Source: Streptomyces zhihengii (GTDB lineage: Bacteria > Actinomycetota > Actinomycetes > Streptomycetales > Streptomycetaceae). From it: 64,000 bases of DNA. Positions within the stretch are counted from its first letter, which is position 1; every line of letters starts with the position of its first letter. The translations under genes were made by a program, and so were the position numbers. This document shows, piece after piece, positions 23,488 through 33,930 of this stretch. The stretch spans positions 992,001 to 1,056,000 of the forward strand of contig NZ_JAFEJA010000001.1 of NCBI RefSeq assembly GCF_016919245.1, read 5' to 3'. The notes below the pieces were generated by a model. That model was not told where the DNA came from, did not search any database, and saw only the letters and a program-made list of their open reading frames with translations.

Positions 23488-24405
23488 ATGGCAAGCAGCA
23501 CGGTCCGGCCGCACGCCCAGGAGGACCCGGCCCCCGACGACGGTGTCGCCCGGCGACTGCTGGAGTCGTCCGCAATGCTGGCCTACGACCCCGCCGTCGA
23601 GGTGGACTGGGACACCCCCCTCGACAAGGACTTCCACGGCGCCAGCCCCGAGTGGAGCACCCTCTACGGGACCGCCTACTGGAGCGAGTTGACCGACGCG
23701 CAGCGCAAGGAGCTGACGCGCCAGGAGGCCGCGTCGGTGGCGAGCACCGGCATCTGGTTCGAGATGATCCTCCAGCAGATGGTGCTGCGCGACATCTACG
23801 CGAAGGACCCGACCGGCGCCGAGTTCCAGTGGGCGCTGACGGAGATCGCCGAGGAGTGCCGGCACTCCATCATGTTCGCGCGCGGCGCGCAGAAGCTCGG
23901 CGCCCCGCCGTACCGGCCCTCCCGCCCGGTGCTCGAACTGGGCCGCGTCTTCAAGACGCTGGCGTTCGGCGAGGCGGCCTACGCGGCGATCCTGGTCGCC
24001 GAGGAGGTCCTGGACGTCATGCAGCGCGACTGGATGCGGGACGAGCGGGTCGTGCCCTTCGTCCGCACCATCAACAACATCCATGTCGTGGAGGAGTCCC
24101 GGCACATGAAGTTCGCCCGGGACGAGACGCGCAAGCGGCTGGCCCGGGCCGGCTGGGTGCGCCGCCAGATCAACGCGTTCGTCGTCGCGGTCGCCTCGTA
24201 CTTCATCGTCACCAGCATGGTGAACCGGAAGGTGTACGCGAACGCCGGGCTGGACGAGACGCGCGCGCTCGCCGAGGCGGCGGCCAACCAGCACCACAAG
24301 TCGATGATGCGGTCGAGCTGTTCGGGCCTGATGGACTTCCTCGCCTCCGCACGCCTCCTCACCAAGCCTGCGCTCGCGTTCTACAAGCGTGCCAACCTGA
24401 TCTGA
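23488..24405 (+). CDS. AurF-like di-iron oxygenase
   Basis: A 305-aa ferritin-like di-iron protein of the AurF (p-aminobenzoate N-oxygenase) family. Iron ligands expected for the fold are visible in RQEAASVASTGIWFEM, EIAEECRHS (EExxH) and VVEESRHMKF (EExxH), with EEVLDV as another acidic ligand helix. Such enzymes oxidise aryl amines to nitro groups or hydroxylate aliphatic positions; the substrate cannot be read from sequence. ATG 23488 has GGAAGGAG 7-8 nt upstream. It is followed after 14 bp by a ferredoxin-NADP reductase, which is probably its electron supply. A TACTAT sequence and a small palindrome ACGGTCCGT (23385-23393) lie in the promoter region. Confidence 0.85.
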   Translation: MASSTVRPHAQEDPAPDDGVARRLLESSAMLAYDPAVEVDWDTPLDKDFHGASPEWSTLYGTAYWSELTDAQRKELTRQEAASVASTGIWFEMILQQMVLRDIYAKDPTGAEFQWALTEIAEECRHSIMFARGAQKLGAPPYRPSRPVLELGRVFKTLAFGEAAYAAILVAEEVLDVMQRDWMRDERVVPFVRTINNIHVVEESRHMKFARDETRKRLARAGWVRRQINAFVVAVASYFIVTSMVNRKVYANAGLDETRALAEAAANQHHKSMMRSSCSGLMDFLASARLLTKPALAFYKRANLI

Positions 24406-24419
24406 ACCGGGCCGCCACC

Positions 24420-26090
24420 ATGACCTTCGCCATCACCCAGACCTGTTGCAGCGACGCGACCTGTGTCGCCGTCTGCCCGGTCAACTGCATCCACCCGACC
24501 CCGGAGGAACGCGCCTTCGGCAGCACGGAGATGCTCTACATCGACCCGAAGACCTGCATCGACTGCGGGGCGTGCGCCGACGCCTGCCCGGTCGACGCGA
24601 TCTTCCCCGTGGACAGCCTCGCACCCGACCAGAAGGAGTACGCGGCCCTCAACGCCGCGTACTTCGAGGACGACGCCCGCTTCGAGGACGACGAACAGCC
24701 CGCACCGGCCGGCGACGGCCCCAACTTCCACACCTGGGGCGAGCCGCGGTTCGAGCGCTCGCTGCCGTCCGACTTCGCGCCGCTGCGCGTCGCCGTCGTC
24801 GGCACCGGGCCCGCGGGCATGTACGCGGCGGAGGACCTGCTGCTGCACACCGCCGCCGAGGTGACCCTGATCGACCGGCTGCCCGTGGCGGGCGGCCTGG
24901 TCCGCTACGGAGTGGCCCCCGACCACCCGGCGACCAGGAGGGTCGGCGAGACCTTCGCCCGCTTCCACGCGCACCCCCGGGTGCGGATGTACCTCGGCCT
25001 GGAGGCCGGGCGGGACGTGTCGGCCGAGGAGATCGCCGCGCACCACGACGCGGTCGTCTACGCCGTGGGGGCGTCGGCGGACCGGCGGCTCGGGCTCCCG
25101 GCCGAGGAACGGCCCGGAGTCGTCTCGGCGACCGCCTTCGTCGCCTGGTACAACGCCCACCCCGAGGTCGCGCCCGACGCGATGGACCTGTCCGCCTCGC
25201 GGGTGGTCGTCGTGGGCAACGGCAACGTCGCCCTCGACGTGGCGCGGATCCTGGTGAGCGACCCCGAGACGCTGGCCGGCACGGACATCGCCGACCACGC
25301 GCTCGCGGCACTGCGCGCGGGCTCGGTGCGCGAAGTGGTGGTGGTGGGCCGGCGGGGACCGGAGGACGCGGCGTACACCCGGTCCGAACTGCTGGCCCTG
25401 CGGCACCTGCCGGGCGCGGAACTGGTCGTCGACGACCACGACCCCCGGATCGGCGCGGCGATCGACGCGGCAGGCCCGCAGGACAAGGCCGGTGTGCTGC
25501 GGGACGTCGCCCGGGAGCGCGTGGACTGGTCGCGGCCGGCGGACGGGGAGCGGCGCATCGTGCTGCGCTTCCACTCCTCGGTGCTCGACGTGGCGGGCGA
25601 CGACGGCGGTGTGCGGTCGGTCGAGGTCAGCGGCGCCGAGGGCGGGACGGGGATCCCGGCGGGGCTGCTGCTGCGGGCCGTCGGCTACCGCGGGCTGCCC
25701 GTGGCGGGTCTGCCGTTCGACGAGGACACGGCTACGGTCCCGCACCACGGCGGCCGGGTGGACGGCATGCCGGGGACGTACGTCGTCGGCTGGATCAAGC
25801 GCGGTCCGTCGGGCGGCATCGGGGCGAACCGCACGTGCGCGGCGGAGACCGTGGGCACCCTGCTCGCCGACGCGGTCGCGGGGGCGCTGCCGGCGCCCCG
25901 GGGCTCGGCCAAGGCGTTCCGGCGGCTCGCCCGCCGCCGCAACCGCGATCTGGTGGACGCCCGCGGCCTGGCCGGCATCGAGCGCGCCGAACGCACCCGC
26001 GGGGACCGCGAGGGACGCCCCCGGGTCAAGCTGGCGACCGTCGCCGAGCTGGTCTCCGCGTCGAAGGGCCCCTGGCGCCTGACGCGGTGA
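24420..26090 (+). CDS. Ferredoxin-fused ferredoxin-NADP+ reductase (FprB type)
   Basis: A 556-aa fusion. The N-terminal ~75 residues are a 7Fe-type ferredoxin with CCSDATCVAVCPVNC and CIDCGACADACPVDA. The rest is an adrenodoxin-reductase-like flavoenzyme with FAD motif VAVVGTGPAGMYAAEDLL, NADP motif VVVGNGNVALDVARIL and the C-terminal GWIKRGPSGGIGANR. It passes NADPH electrons to its ferredoxin domain and, by context, to the AurF-like di-iron oxygenase 14 bp upstream. ATG 24420 is used; the long upstream frame is antisense/alternate-frame noise in the oxygenase gene. Mycobacterial FprB proteins have the same architecture. Confidence 0.92.
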   Translation: MTFAITQTCCSDATCVAVCPVNCIHPTPEERAFGSTEMLYIDPKTCIDCGACADACPVDAIFPVDSLAPDQKEYAALNAAYFEDDARFEDDEQPAPAGDGPNFHTWGEPRFERSLPSDFAPLRVAVVGTGPAGMYAAEDLLLHTAAEVTLIDRLPVAGGLVRYGVAPDHPATRRVGETFARFHAHPRVRMYLGLEAGRDVSAEEIAAHHDAVVYAVGASADRRLGLPAEERPGVVSATAFVAWYNAHPEVAPDAMDLSASRVVVVGNGNVALDVARILVSDPETLAGTDIADHALAALRAGSVREVVVVGRRGPEDAAYTRSELLALRHLPGAELVVDDHDPRIGAAIDAAGPQDKAGVLRDVARERVDWSRPADGERRIVLRFHSSVLDVAGDDGGVRSVEVSGAEGGTGIPAGLLLRAVGYRGLPVAGLPFDEDTATVPHHGGRVDGMPGTYVVGWIKRGPSGGIGANRTCAAETVGTLLADAVAGALPAPRGSAKAFRRLARRRNRDLVDARGLAGIERAERTRGDREGRPRVKLATVAELVSASKGPWRLTR

Positions 26091-26116
26091 CCCGCCGCCC
26101 CGGCGGCATACGGCAC

Positions 26117-26161
26117 GAGGCCGCCCCGGCCCGGGGATCTCCCCCGGGCCGGGGCGGCCTC
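26117..26161 (+). terminator. Strong terminator after the AurF/FprB operon
   Basis: A perfect 20-bp inverted repeat (26117-26136 and 26142-26161) with a 5-nt loop, 26 bp past the stop codon. Confidence 0.9.
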
Positions 26162-26167
26162 GCTGTG

Positions 26168-26375
26168 TCCCGGCGCTCCGGGGCTCGGGCCCTGCCGCAT
26201 TCCGGCGCTGCGGAGTCCCGGTGCTCCGGCCTTCCGTCGCTGCGATGCTGTGTCCCGGCGTTCCGGTGCTCCGGCCTCCCGGCGCTGCGGTGCTGCGATG
26301 CTGCGCCCCTCCGGCGTTCCGGTGCTCCGGCATCCCCGCATCCCGGCATCCCGGCCTCCCGGCGCTCCGTCAGGT
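26168..26375. repeat. Degenerate short repeats (CGGTGCTCCGG family)
   Basis: About 200 bp of imperfect units built from TCCGGTGCTCCGGC, CCCGGCGCTGCGG and GCATCCCGG repeat head-to-tail between the terminator and the convergent doxX gene. No gene is seen here. Confidence 0.65.
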
Positions 26376-26399
26376 GCGCGTACGGCGCTCAGGAGGGCG

Positions 26400-26936
26400 T
26401 CACTCCTCCTCCGTGGCCTCGGACTCCTCCACGCTCTGGTCGCGGACGCGCTTGCCGACGATGGCCGCGGCGGCCACCGCGCTCGCGACGAAGGCGGTGG
26501 CAATGACCCAGGGCTGGTCGAAGCGGTGCGAGGTGGCGTGGTCCAGCGAGTAGCGGCCGGGGCCGACGAGGCCCACACCGGCGGCCGTGAAGCCGAGGTA
26601 CGCCGGGTACTCGAAGCCGCCCGACTGGGCGAAGAATCCCGCGGGCGCGTGCACGGACACCGCGCCCGCCATGTTCCCGGCCGCCGCCGCGCCCGCCACG
26701 GGCGTCGCGAGACCGAGCATGAGCAGGACACCGGACCCGGTCTCGGCGAGCCCCGCCGCGAGCGCGCTCTGCTTGGGCGGGTGGAAGCCCATCGCCTCCA
26801 TCCCCTTGGTGGTGCCCTCCAGGCCCCCTCCCCCGAACCAGCCGAAGAGCTTCTGTGTGCCGTGGGCGGCGAGCACCGCGCCGGTGCCGACCCGCAGGGC
26901 GAGCAGGCCGATGTCGCGTCGGAGGATGGTCGTCAT
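26400..26936 (-). CDS. DoxX family membrane protein
   Basis: A 178-aa DoxX-like protein with four hydrophobic segments. The family opening is LLALRVGTGAVLAAHGTQKLFGWFGG, then ALAAGLAETGSGVLLMLGLATP and a C-terminal acidic tail ending EESEATEEE. DoxX proteins are linked to redox balance or superoxide detoxification at the membrane in actinobacteria. ATG 26936 has GGGAG 6 nt upstream; an upstream in-frame start at 27005 lacks one. Monocistronic, between a repeat tract and the alkA stop codon. Confidence 0.88.
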   Translation of the reverse strand: MTTILRRDIGLLALRVGTGAVLAAHGTQKLFGWFGGGGLEGTTKGMEAMGFHPPKQSALAAGLAETGSGVLLMLGLATPVAGAAAAGNMAGAVSVHAPAGFFAQSGGFEYPAYLGFTAAGVGLVGPGRYSLDHATSHRFDQPWVIATAFVASAVAAAAIVGKRVRDQSVEESEATEEE

Positions 26937-27049
26937 GGGCACTCCCGGTGGGCGGGCGGTGGTCGGGACGGACGTCATCCACTGTCGGCCGGAGCGGGGC
27001 CGCACCCGCTGCGTTGTTGGGCCGTACGGGTGAAGATCGGGCCGCGCGC

Positions 27050-28495
27050 TCAGTGGCCGGGCGGCAGGGCGAGGTGGGCCGCCGCGTAGGAGCGCCAGGG
27101 GCGCCAGTGCTCCGGGGCGGCGGAGGGCGGGACGGCCGGGTCGTCGGGCAGCAGGACGTCGGGGTCGCCCAGGGCGTGGCGGCGGATGCGGGCGGCCTTC
27201 CCGGGGCCGATGCCGGGCAGGGCGGCGAGACGGCGCTCGGTGTCGCCGCGGTCGACGCCGGGGTCCAGGCGGATGTCGCCGGAGGCGAGGGCGGCGGCGA
27301 GCGCCCGTACCGCGGGCGGCCCCGCGTCGGCGAGACGGGCCGCGCCGGGGAAGAGGCGGGCCGGGCCGGTGCGGGGAGCGGGCAGCTCCTCGCCGTACGC
27401 GGCGACCAGCTCCGCCGCGTCCGGGCCGGCCGCGATGCGCAGGGCGGTCTCGTGCGGGTCGGCCGTGCCGGGCACCCGGAGGCCGGGGCGGGCCGCGACC
27501 AGGGGTGCGAGCAGCGGATCGGCGCCGAGCCGCTCGGCGACGGCGAGCGGGTCGGCGTCCAGGTCGAGCAGGCGCCGCATCCGCTGCGTGGCGGTGGTGA
27601 GATCGCGCAGGTCGGTCAGGTGGAGCCGACAGTCCAGCCAGTCCCCGCCGCCGGAGCGTTCGTGGGCCTCGGCGACGGCGGGACCGGCCGGCAGGGCGAG
27701 GGTGCGGCGGTAGGTGCGGGCGCCCGGGGCGCCGGTGACCTCCTCCACCCCCGGCAGCGCGTCGGCGGCGAGCCGGTCGAACATCGCGGCGCGCTCGTAC
27801 GGGCCCCGGTAGGCGAGCCGCAGCGGCACGCCGGCCGCTCCGTCGTGCGGGGCGGCGTGGCGGCCGCGTGAGGAGCGCAGTTCGCTGGGGGTCGCCGCGT
27901 AGATCTCCCGGATGGTGTCGTTGAACTGCCGCACGCTGGCGAATCCGGAGGCGAAGGCGATCTCCGCCGCCTGGAGGGTGGTCGTCTGGAGCAGGATCCT
28001 GGCGGTGTGGCTCCGCTGGGCGCGGGCGAGGGCGATCGGTCCGGCGCCGAGTTCGGCGTTGAGCTGCCGCTGGAGCTGGCGGGCGCTGTAGCCGAGCCGG
28101 GCGGCGAGACCGGACACGCCCTCGCGGTCCACCACGCCGTCACCGATCAGCCGCATGGCGCGGCCCACCACGTCGGCGCGGACGTTCCACTCCGCGGAGC
28201 CCGGCACGGCGTCCGGCCGGCAGCGGCGGCAGGCGCGGTAGCCGGCGCCCTGCGCCGCCGCGGCGGTGCGGTAGAAGGACACGTTGCGGCGCTTGGGCGT
28301 GACGGCCGGGCAGCTCGGCCGGCAGTAGATGCCGGTGGTGGACACGGCGAAGAAGAACACGCCGTCGAACCGGGCGTCCCGGCTGCTCACGGCCTCGTAA
28401 CGGCTGTCCTCGACACGGATGTCCTCGGCACGGATGTCCGCGGCACGGCTGTCCCCGGCAGTGCTGTCCGCGGCACGGACGTCCTCGACGGTCAT
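27050..28495 (-). CDS. alkA: Ada-type methyl acceptor fused to AlkA DNA-3-methyladenine glycosylase
   Basis: A 481-aa DNA repair protein. A zinc/methylphosphotriester-acceptor Ada domain (~35-105) has its Cys in CRPSCPA and CRRCRPD. It is followed by an AraC-type HTH (~110-200) and a C-terminal AlkA domain with helix-hairpin-helix LPGIGPGKAARIRRHALG and acidic residues in PDVLLPDD. It removes alkylated bases and may activate its own gene when methylated. The usual Trp after GIGP is Gly here. The first ~25 residues are an unusual degenerate five-residue repeat (RAADS/TAGDS/RAADI/RAEDI/RVEDS), so the true start could be slightly downstream, but no better ribosome binding site is visible. Confidence 0.9.
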   Translation of the reverse strand: MTVEDVRAADSTAGDSRAADIRAEDIRVEDSRYEAVSSRDARFDGVFFFAVSTTGIYCRPSCPAVTPKRRNVSFYRTAAAAQGAGYRACRRCRPDAVPGSAEWNVRADVVGRAMRLIGDGVVDREGVSGLAARLGYSARQLQRQLNAELGAGPIALARAQRSHTARILLQTTTLQAAEIAFASGFASVRQFNDTIREIYAATPSELRSSRGRHAAPHDGAAGVPLRLAYRGPYERAAMFDRLAADALPGVEEVTGAPGARTYRRTLALPAGPAVAEAHERSGGGDWLDCRLHLTDLRDLTTATQRMRRLLDLDADPLAVAERLGADPLLAPLVAARPGLRVPGTADPHETALRIAAGPDAAELVAAYGEELPAPRTGPARLFPGAARLADAGPPAVRALAAALASGDIRLDPGVDRGDTERRLAALPGIGPGKAARIRRHALGDPDVLLPDDPAVPPSAAPEHWRPWRSYAAAHLALPPGH

Positions 28496-28657
28496 ACGCC
28501 CAGTATGCGAGCGCGGGCCGCCCTCGGCTGGCGGGATTCGGACACCGCGGCGGAGCCGTGGGCGCCGGGGTCCGGCGTGCGGACCGGCCGCTCCGACGGG
28601 CGGGCGGGCAGACCGGCAGTCGGACCGGCGGACCGGAACCGGCCGAACACGCTCCGC

Positions 28658-28674
28658 ATTACCTGCGACGTAAT
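28658..28674. promoter_or_regulatory. Operator-like palindrome before the TetR-like gene
   Basis: ATTACCTGCGACGTAAT has 5-bp perfect outer arms plus one inner pair. It is an A/T-rich palindrome that stands out in this GC-rich gap, 36 bp before the ATG at 28710. Confidence 0.55.
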
Positions 28675-28709
28675 CGACGCCATGCGGGATTTCTGTCAGG
28701 GTCGGAATC

Positions 28710-29426
28710 ATGACGACTTCCGAAGCCCGTGATCTCCAGCAGGACAGCCTCGAGGCGGCCGTTTCCCGGCTGAAGGCCGAGGCGGGCGACCGCCTCGCGG
28801 CCCGGCACCGCGTCGACTTGGACCCGGCCGAGCTCGCCGCCGCGGCCGGTGCCGACCCGGCCTTGGTCGAGGAGCGGTTCCCGGACCGGGACGCCCTGCT
28901 GACCGACCTGGTGCTGGGCGCCTACAACGCGATGGGCGACAGCGCGGAGCGGGCCGCGGCCGAGGCGGAGAAGGCCGGGGCCGATCTGCTGGGCCGCTGG
29001 GTCGCCTGCTGCGAGGGCGTCCGGACGTGGGCGCTCGCCCACCCCGAGGAGTACGTGCTGATCTGGGGCCGCCCGGTGCCCGGTTACGACGCCCCGCCGG
29101 AGACGATGGCCGCGGGCGCCCGCACGGTCCTGGTCCTGCTCGGCCTGGTCCGCGAGGCGCTGGCGGCCGGCGAACTCGCCGTGGACCACGTGCCCGCGCC
29201 CGAGCTGTCCGAGGGCATGGCCCGCACGATCGAGCCGCTGGCCCAGGGGATGTTGAGCGGCCTGCCCACTCCGGTCATCACCCGCATGCTGATCATCTGG
29301 ACTCAGCTGCACGGCATGGTCGGCTTCGAGGTCAACGGCCACATCGCGGGTGTCGCCGCCGACCCGGCCGCCTTCTTCACCCACGCGGCCACCGCCATGG
29401 GCCAGTACGTCGGCCTGCCCCACTGA
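28710..29426 (+). CDS. TetR-like regulator with divergent N-terminal domain
   Basis: A 238-aa protein. The C-terminal two thirds match the WHG-type TetR ligand-binding domain (WVACCEGVRTWALAHPEEYVLIWG, GMLSGLPTPVITRMLIIWTQLHGMVGFEVNGH). The N-terminal HTH is weak: RLAARHRVDLDPAELAAAAG then DPALVEERFPDRDALL replaces the usual TVDEIA/VSxxxLYYHF pattern, although the F-x-D-R-D-A-L-L end is TetR-like. ATG 28710 is 35 bp after the palindrome at 28658, so autoregulation is plausible. It is divergent from alkA with 214 bp between starts. Confidence 0.8.
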   Translation: MTTSEARDLQQDSLEAAVSRLKAEAGDRLAARHRVDLDPAELAAAAGADPALVEERFPDRDALLTDLVLGAYNAMGDSAERAAAEAEKAGADLLGRWVACCEGVRTWALAHPEEYVLIWGRPVPGYDAPPETMAAGARTVLVLLGLVREALAAGELAVDHVPAPELSEGMARTIEPLAQGMLSGLPTPVITRMLIIWTQLHGMVGFEVNGHIAGVAADPAAFFTHAATAMGQYVGLPH

Positions 29427-29507
29427 CCCCGTGATCCCCCGGTGACCCGAGTCGGGGATGCGGTGGCGCAGGCGGCCCGGTGGCCGGGTGCGGTCGGCCG
29501 CGGGCGG

Positions 29508-30740
29508 TCAGGTGCCCGGGGCCGGCCGGAGGGTCAGGTCGACGGGGCCGGCGGCGGGGGTGGCGGCGGTCAGGAGAGGGCCGTACAGGTGGACGGAGCG
29601 GTCCGGCAGCGCGGTGGCGGGCAGGGCCGTGCTGCCCAGGACGCGTCCGCCCTGGACGGCGACGATGACGGGACGGGCGACCCGTGCCCCGGTGCGCAGG
29701 ACGAAGCGGCCCCCGGGCGGCGGCACGGGGACGGCGGGGAGCAGGTTCGGCGTGATGCGCAGCAGCGGCGCCGCCACCCGGAGGGGTACCGCGGGGTCCT
29801 GCGGGGCTCCGGTGTCCAGATGGCGCAGGACCGCCCGGGCGGCGTGCCGCCCCTCCTGCGCGGCGACGGCCGCCGGTTCGACGCCGTGCAGCAGGTTCCC
29901 GGCGGCGAAGACGCCGGGGGCGGTGGTGCGCAGTGCGGTGTCGACGGCCGGTCCGCGGGTGGCGCCGTCCAGGGTGAGGCCGCCGAGGCGGGCCAGCTCG
30001 TGGTCGGGGATCCAGTCGCCGGTGAGGATCACGGTGTCGCAGGCGAGCAGCCGGTGGACGCCGTCGCCGCCCCGGATGCGGACGCCGGTGAGCCGGCCGT
30101 GTCCGGTCAGTTCGGTGACCGTCGCTCCGGTGAGGACCGGCACCCGGCCGCGCGGTGACTGGAGCGGCGCGTGGGGGCGGTCGGTGACCAGGGCGACGAT
30201 CTCGGTGCCCGCGGTGCGCAGGGTGCGCACCGCGGCGAGGGCGACGGGCTCCGCGCCGACGACGACCGCGCGGCGGCCGGGCGCCCTGCCGTACAGGTGC
30301 ACGCTCTGCTGGAGTTCGCCGGTGGTGAGCACGCCCTCGGGTCTGGTGCCCGGGATCAGCCGGGCGCCGCGCGGCCGTTCGCGGGCGCCGGTGGCCAGCA
30401 GCACGGCCCGGGCGGTGATGCGCTCGATGCCGTCCGGTGCGGTGACGTCGAGGGTGCGGGGCCCGGCCCATCCGGTGGCGATGACGCCGGTGCGCAGGGC
30501 GGCGCCCGCCGCGACGGCGGCGGTGACGAGCGGGCGGATCCAGGCGGGGCCCTCGACGGGCCGGTGGCGGGGGCCGAAGCCGCGGTGACGGCAGTGGCGG
30601 GGGACGCCGCCCGCCCGCTGCTCGCGTTCGAGGACCTCGACGCGTCCGGCGCCGCCCGCGGCGAGCCGGGCCGCCGCCGCGAGCCCGGCCGGCCCGGCGC
30701 CGACGACCAGCACGTCCACCTCCCGCTCCCGCCGGCTCAT
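29508..30740 (-). CDS. FAD/NAD(P)-dependent oxidoreductase of a glycerol-type operon
   Basis: A 410-aa pyridine nucleotide-disulfide-type flavoprotein. It has FAD motif VDVLVVGAGPAGLAAAARLA, an NAD-binding motif weakly kept in RRAVVVGAEPVALAAVRTL, and the second FAD motif TTAPGVFAAGNLLHG. It resembles the GlpB/NoxA-like partner found with LhgO/GlpA-type dehydrogenases and would accept electrons from the dehydrogenase encoded immediately upstream. ATG 30740 overlaps that gene's stop (ATGA). The first FAD motif is clear, but the redox-active CxxC of disulfide reductases is absent. Third gene of a three-gene operon; the DUF1667 partner seen in many similar operons is absent here. Confidence 0.82.
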   Translation of the reverse strand: MSRREREVDVLVVGAGPAGLAAAARLAAGGAGRVEVLEREQRAGGVPRHCRHRGFGPRHRPVEGPAWIRPLVTAAVAAGAALRTGVIATGWAGPRTLDVTAPDGIERITARAVLLATGARERPRGARLIPGTRPEGVLTTGELQQSVHLYGRAPGRRAVVVGAEPVALAAVRTLRTAGTEIVALVTDRPHAPLQSPRGRVPVLTGATVTELTGHGRLTGVRIRGGDGVHRLLACDTVILTGDWIPDHELARLGGLTLDGATRGPAVDTALRTTAPGVFAAGNLLHGVEPAAVAAQEGRHAARAVLRHLDTGAPQDPAVPLRVAAPLLRITPNLLPAVPVPPPGGRFVLRTGARVARPVIVAVQGGRVLGSTALPATALPDRSVHLYGPLLTAATPAAGPVDLTLRPAPGT

Positions 30741-32451
30741 CCGCGTCCCTCCCCGTCGGAGGACGGGACCCCGGAGGTCGGGGCTCGGGAGCTCTCGGGC
30801 TCGGAGCCGGGGGGCGCGGAGATGCCGGGGGTCTTGGCAGCCGCGGAACCCGCGGACGCGAAAGCGCCGGGGCCGGAACCCGCCGGCGCGAAGGTGCCGG
30901 GGCCGGAACCCGCCGGCGCGCTGCCCGTGTCCGGCGGGTCGCCGTGCGTCGGGTCTCCCGGAGCGTCGGCGTCCGTCACGGCCGCGAGGCCGCCCGCGGG
31001 CGCGACTGCCGTGCCCGCCACGCCCGCGGGGTCCACCGGGCCCGTCCCGCCGGCCGCCGCGCGGTGGGCGTCGAAGCGGGCGCGGACGGTCGCGCCGCAG
31101 AAGAAGCCCTGGCACCGGCCGCCGCGTGCCCGGGTGCGGCGGCGCAGTCCGTCGAGGGTCGCCGGGGGCACGGTGGAGTGGACGGCGTCGCGGATCTCGC
31201 CCTCGGTGACCCGCTCGCAGTGGCAGACGACCGTGCCGTAGGCCGGGTCGCGGGCGATGAGGTCGGCGCGCTGGTACGGGCGTTGCGACTGCTCCCCGAC
31301 GGCGGGCATCCGCACGGGTGCCGGTGGGCGTGCGGGCCCGAGGTCGAGGCCGCAGTCGGCGAGCAGGCCGGTGACGTGCGCGGCGACGGCCATGGACGCC
31401 GTCAGGCCGGTGGAGCGGATCGAGCCGACGGCGACGTAGCGCTGCTCGGGATGCGCGCGGATGCGGTAGTCGTCGTGCTCGGTGGCGGCGCGCAGGCCCG
31501 CGTACACGGCGGTGATCTCCTCGTCGGCGAGCGCGGGCAGGATGCGGCGGCCCTTCTCCCGGAGCGCGTCGAGGCCCTCCGCCGTCGATCCGGTGGCCCG
31601 CTTGTCGTCGAGGTCCTCGGCCGTGGGGCCGAGGAGGACGTTCCCGTGGACGGTCGGCGCGACGAGGACGCCCTTGCCGAGCGCGGTGGGGACGGGCAGC
31701 AGGATGTGGCGGACGAGGGGGCGGGCCAGCTTGTCGTGGACGATGAGCTGGCCGCGCCGCGGGGTGACGGTGAAGTCGTGGTGGCCGAGGAGCCGGTCGA
31801 TGTCGTCGGCGTGCAGCCCCGCCGCGTTGACCAGGTAGCGGGCCCTCAGCGGGCCTCTGCCGGTGATGAGCTCATGGTGGCCCGGCCGGCTGATGACGTG
31901 CTGGACACGGCAGTTGAGGTGGAGGCCGACGCCGGCGCGGACGGCCTGGGTGGCGTAGGCGAGGGTCGTGGTCCACGGGCAGATGACCGATTCGCCGGGG
32001 ACCTCCAGGGAGCCGAGTGCGCCGGGGCCGAGCCGCGGTTCGCGGGCGTAGGTGGCGGCGGCGCCGAGGATCCGGGTGTCGTGGCAGTCGTTGCGCCGGG
32101 CCTTGGCGGCGAGGCCGGGGAGGGCGTCGAGCTGCTCCTCGTCCCAGGCGACGAGGAGGGCGCCGACGGGTTCGACGGGGATGCCGCTCTCGGCGGCGTA
32201 GGCGGCGAGGCGGCGCTGCCCCTCGCGTACGAGCCGTGCCTCCAGCGAGCCGGGGACGGCGTCGAAACCGGTGTGCAGGATGGCGGTGTTGGCCTTCGAC
32301 GTGCCGGTGCCGACGTCGTCGCCCGCGTCCAGGACGGCCGTGGTCAGCCGGTGGTGGGCCAGTTGCCGGGCGATCGCGCTGCCGACCACGCCCGCGCCCA
32401 CGACGACGATGTCGTGCAGCCCGCCGGGGAGTGGGCCGGCGGTGGTGAGGC

Positions 32452-32455
<4 letters not shown>
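30737..32455 (-). CDS. FAD-dependent glycerol-3-phosphate dehydrogenase-like protein with [2Fe-2S] domain
   Basis: A 572-aa DAO-family flavoprotein (GlpA/LhgO-like). N-terminal DIVVVGAGVVGSAIARQLA binds FAD; SKANTAILHTGFD and VGSIRSTGLTASMAVA are family motifs. Residues ~405-460 form a BFD-type [2Fe-2S] domain with VCHCERVT and CQGFFCG. The last ~95 residues are a Gly/Ala/Pro/Ser tail containing a 10-residue repeat (SGPGTFAPAG) encoded by 30-bp DNA repeats at 30845-30919. It likely oxidises the phosphorylated product of the upstream kinase and passes electrons to the oxidoreductase downstream. ATG 32455 overlaps the kinase stop (ATGA). Confidence 0.85.
30845..30919. repeat. 30-bp in-frame tandem repeats
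   Basis: Two full units (30845-30874, 30875-30904) and a half unit encode the repeated 10-residue tail of the FAD dehydrogenase. The spacer-like tail could vary in length between strains. Confidence 0.75.

Positions 32456-33930
<1,475 letters not shown>

Noticed and set aside
28396..28495. Alternative later start for the Ada-AlkA protein, excluding the N-terminal repeat
   Set aside because: Family proteins need residues before DARFDGVFF and no ribosome binding site precedes the internal GTG, so ATG 28495 was kept, with the repeat noted as odd.
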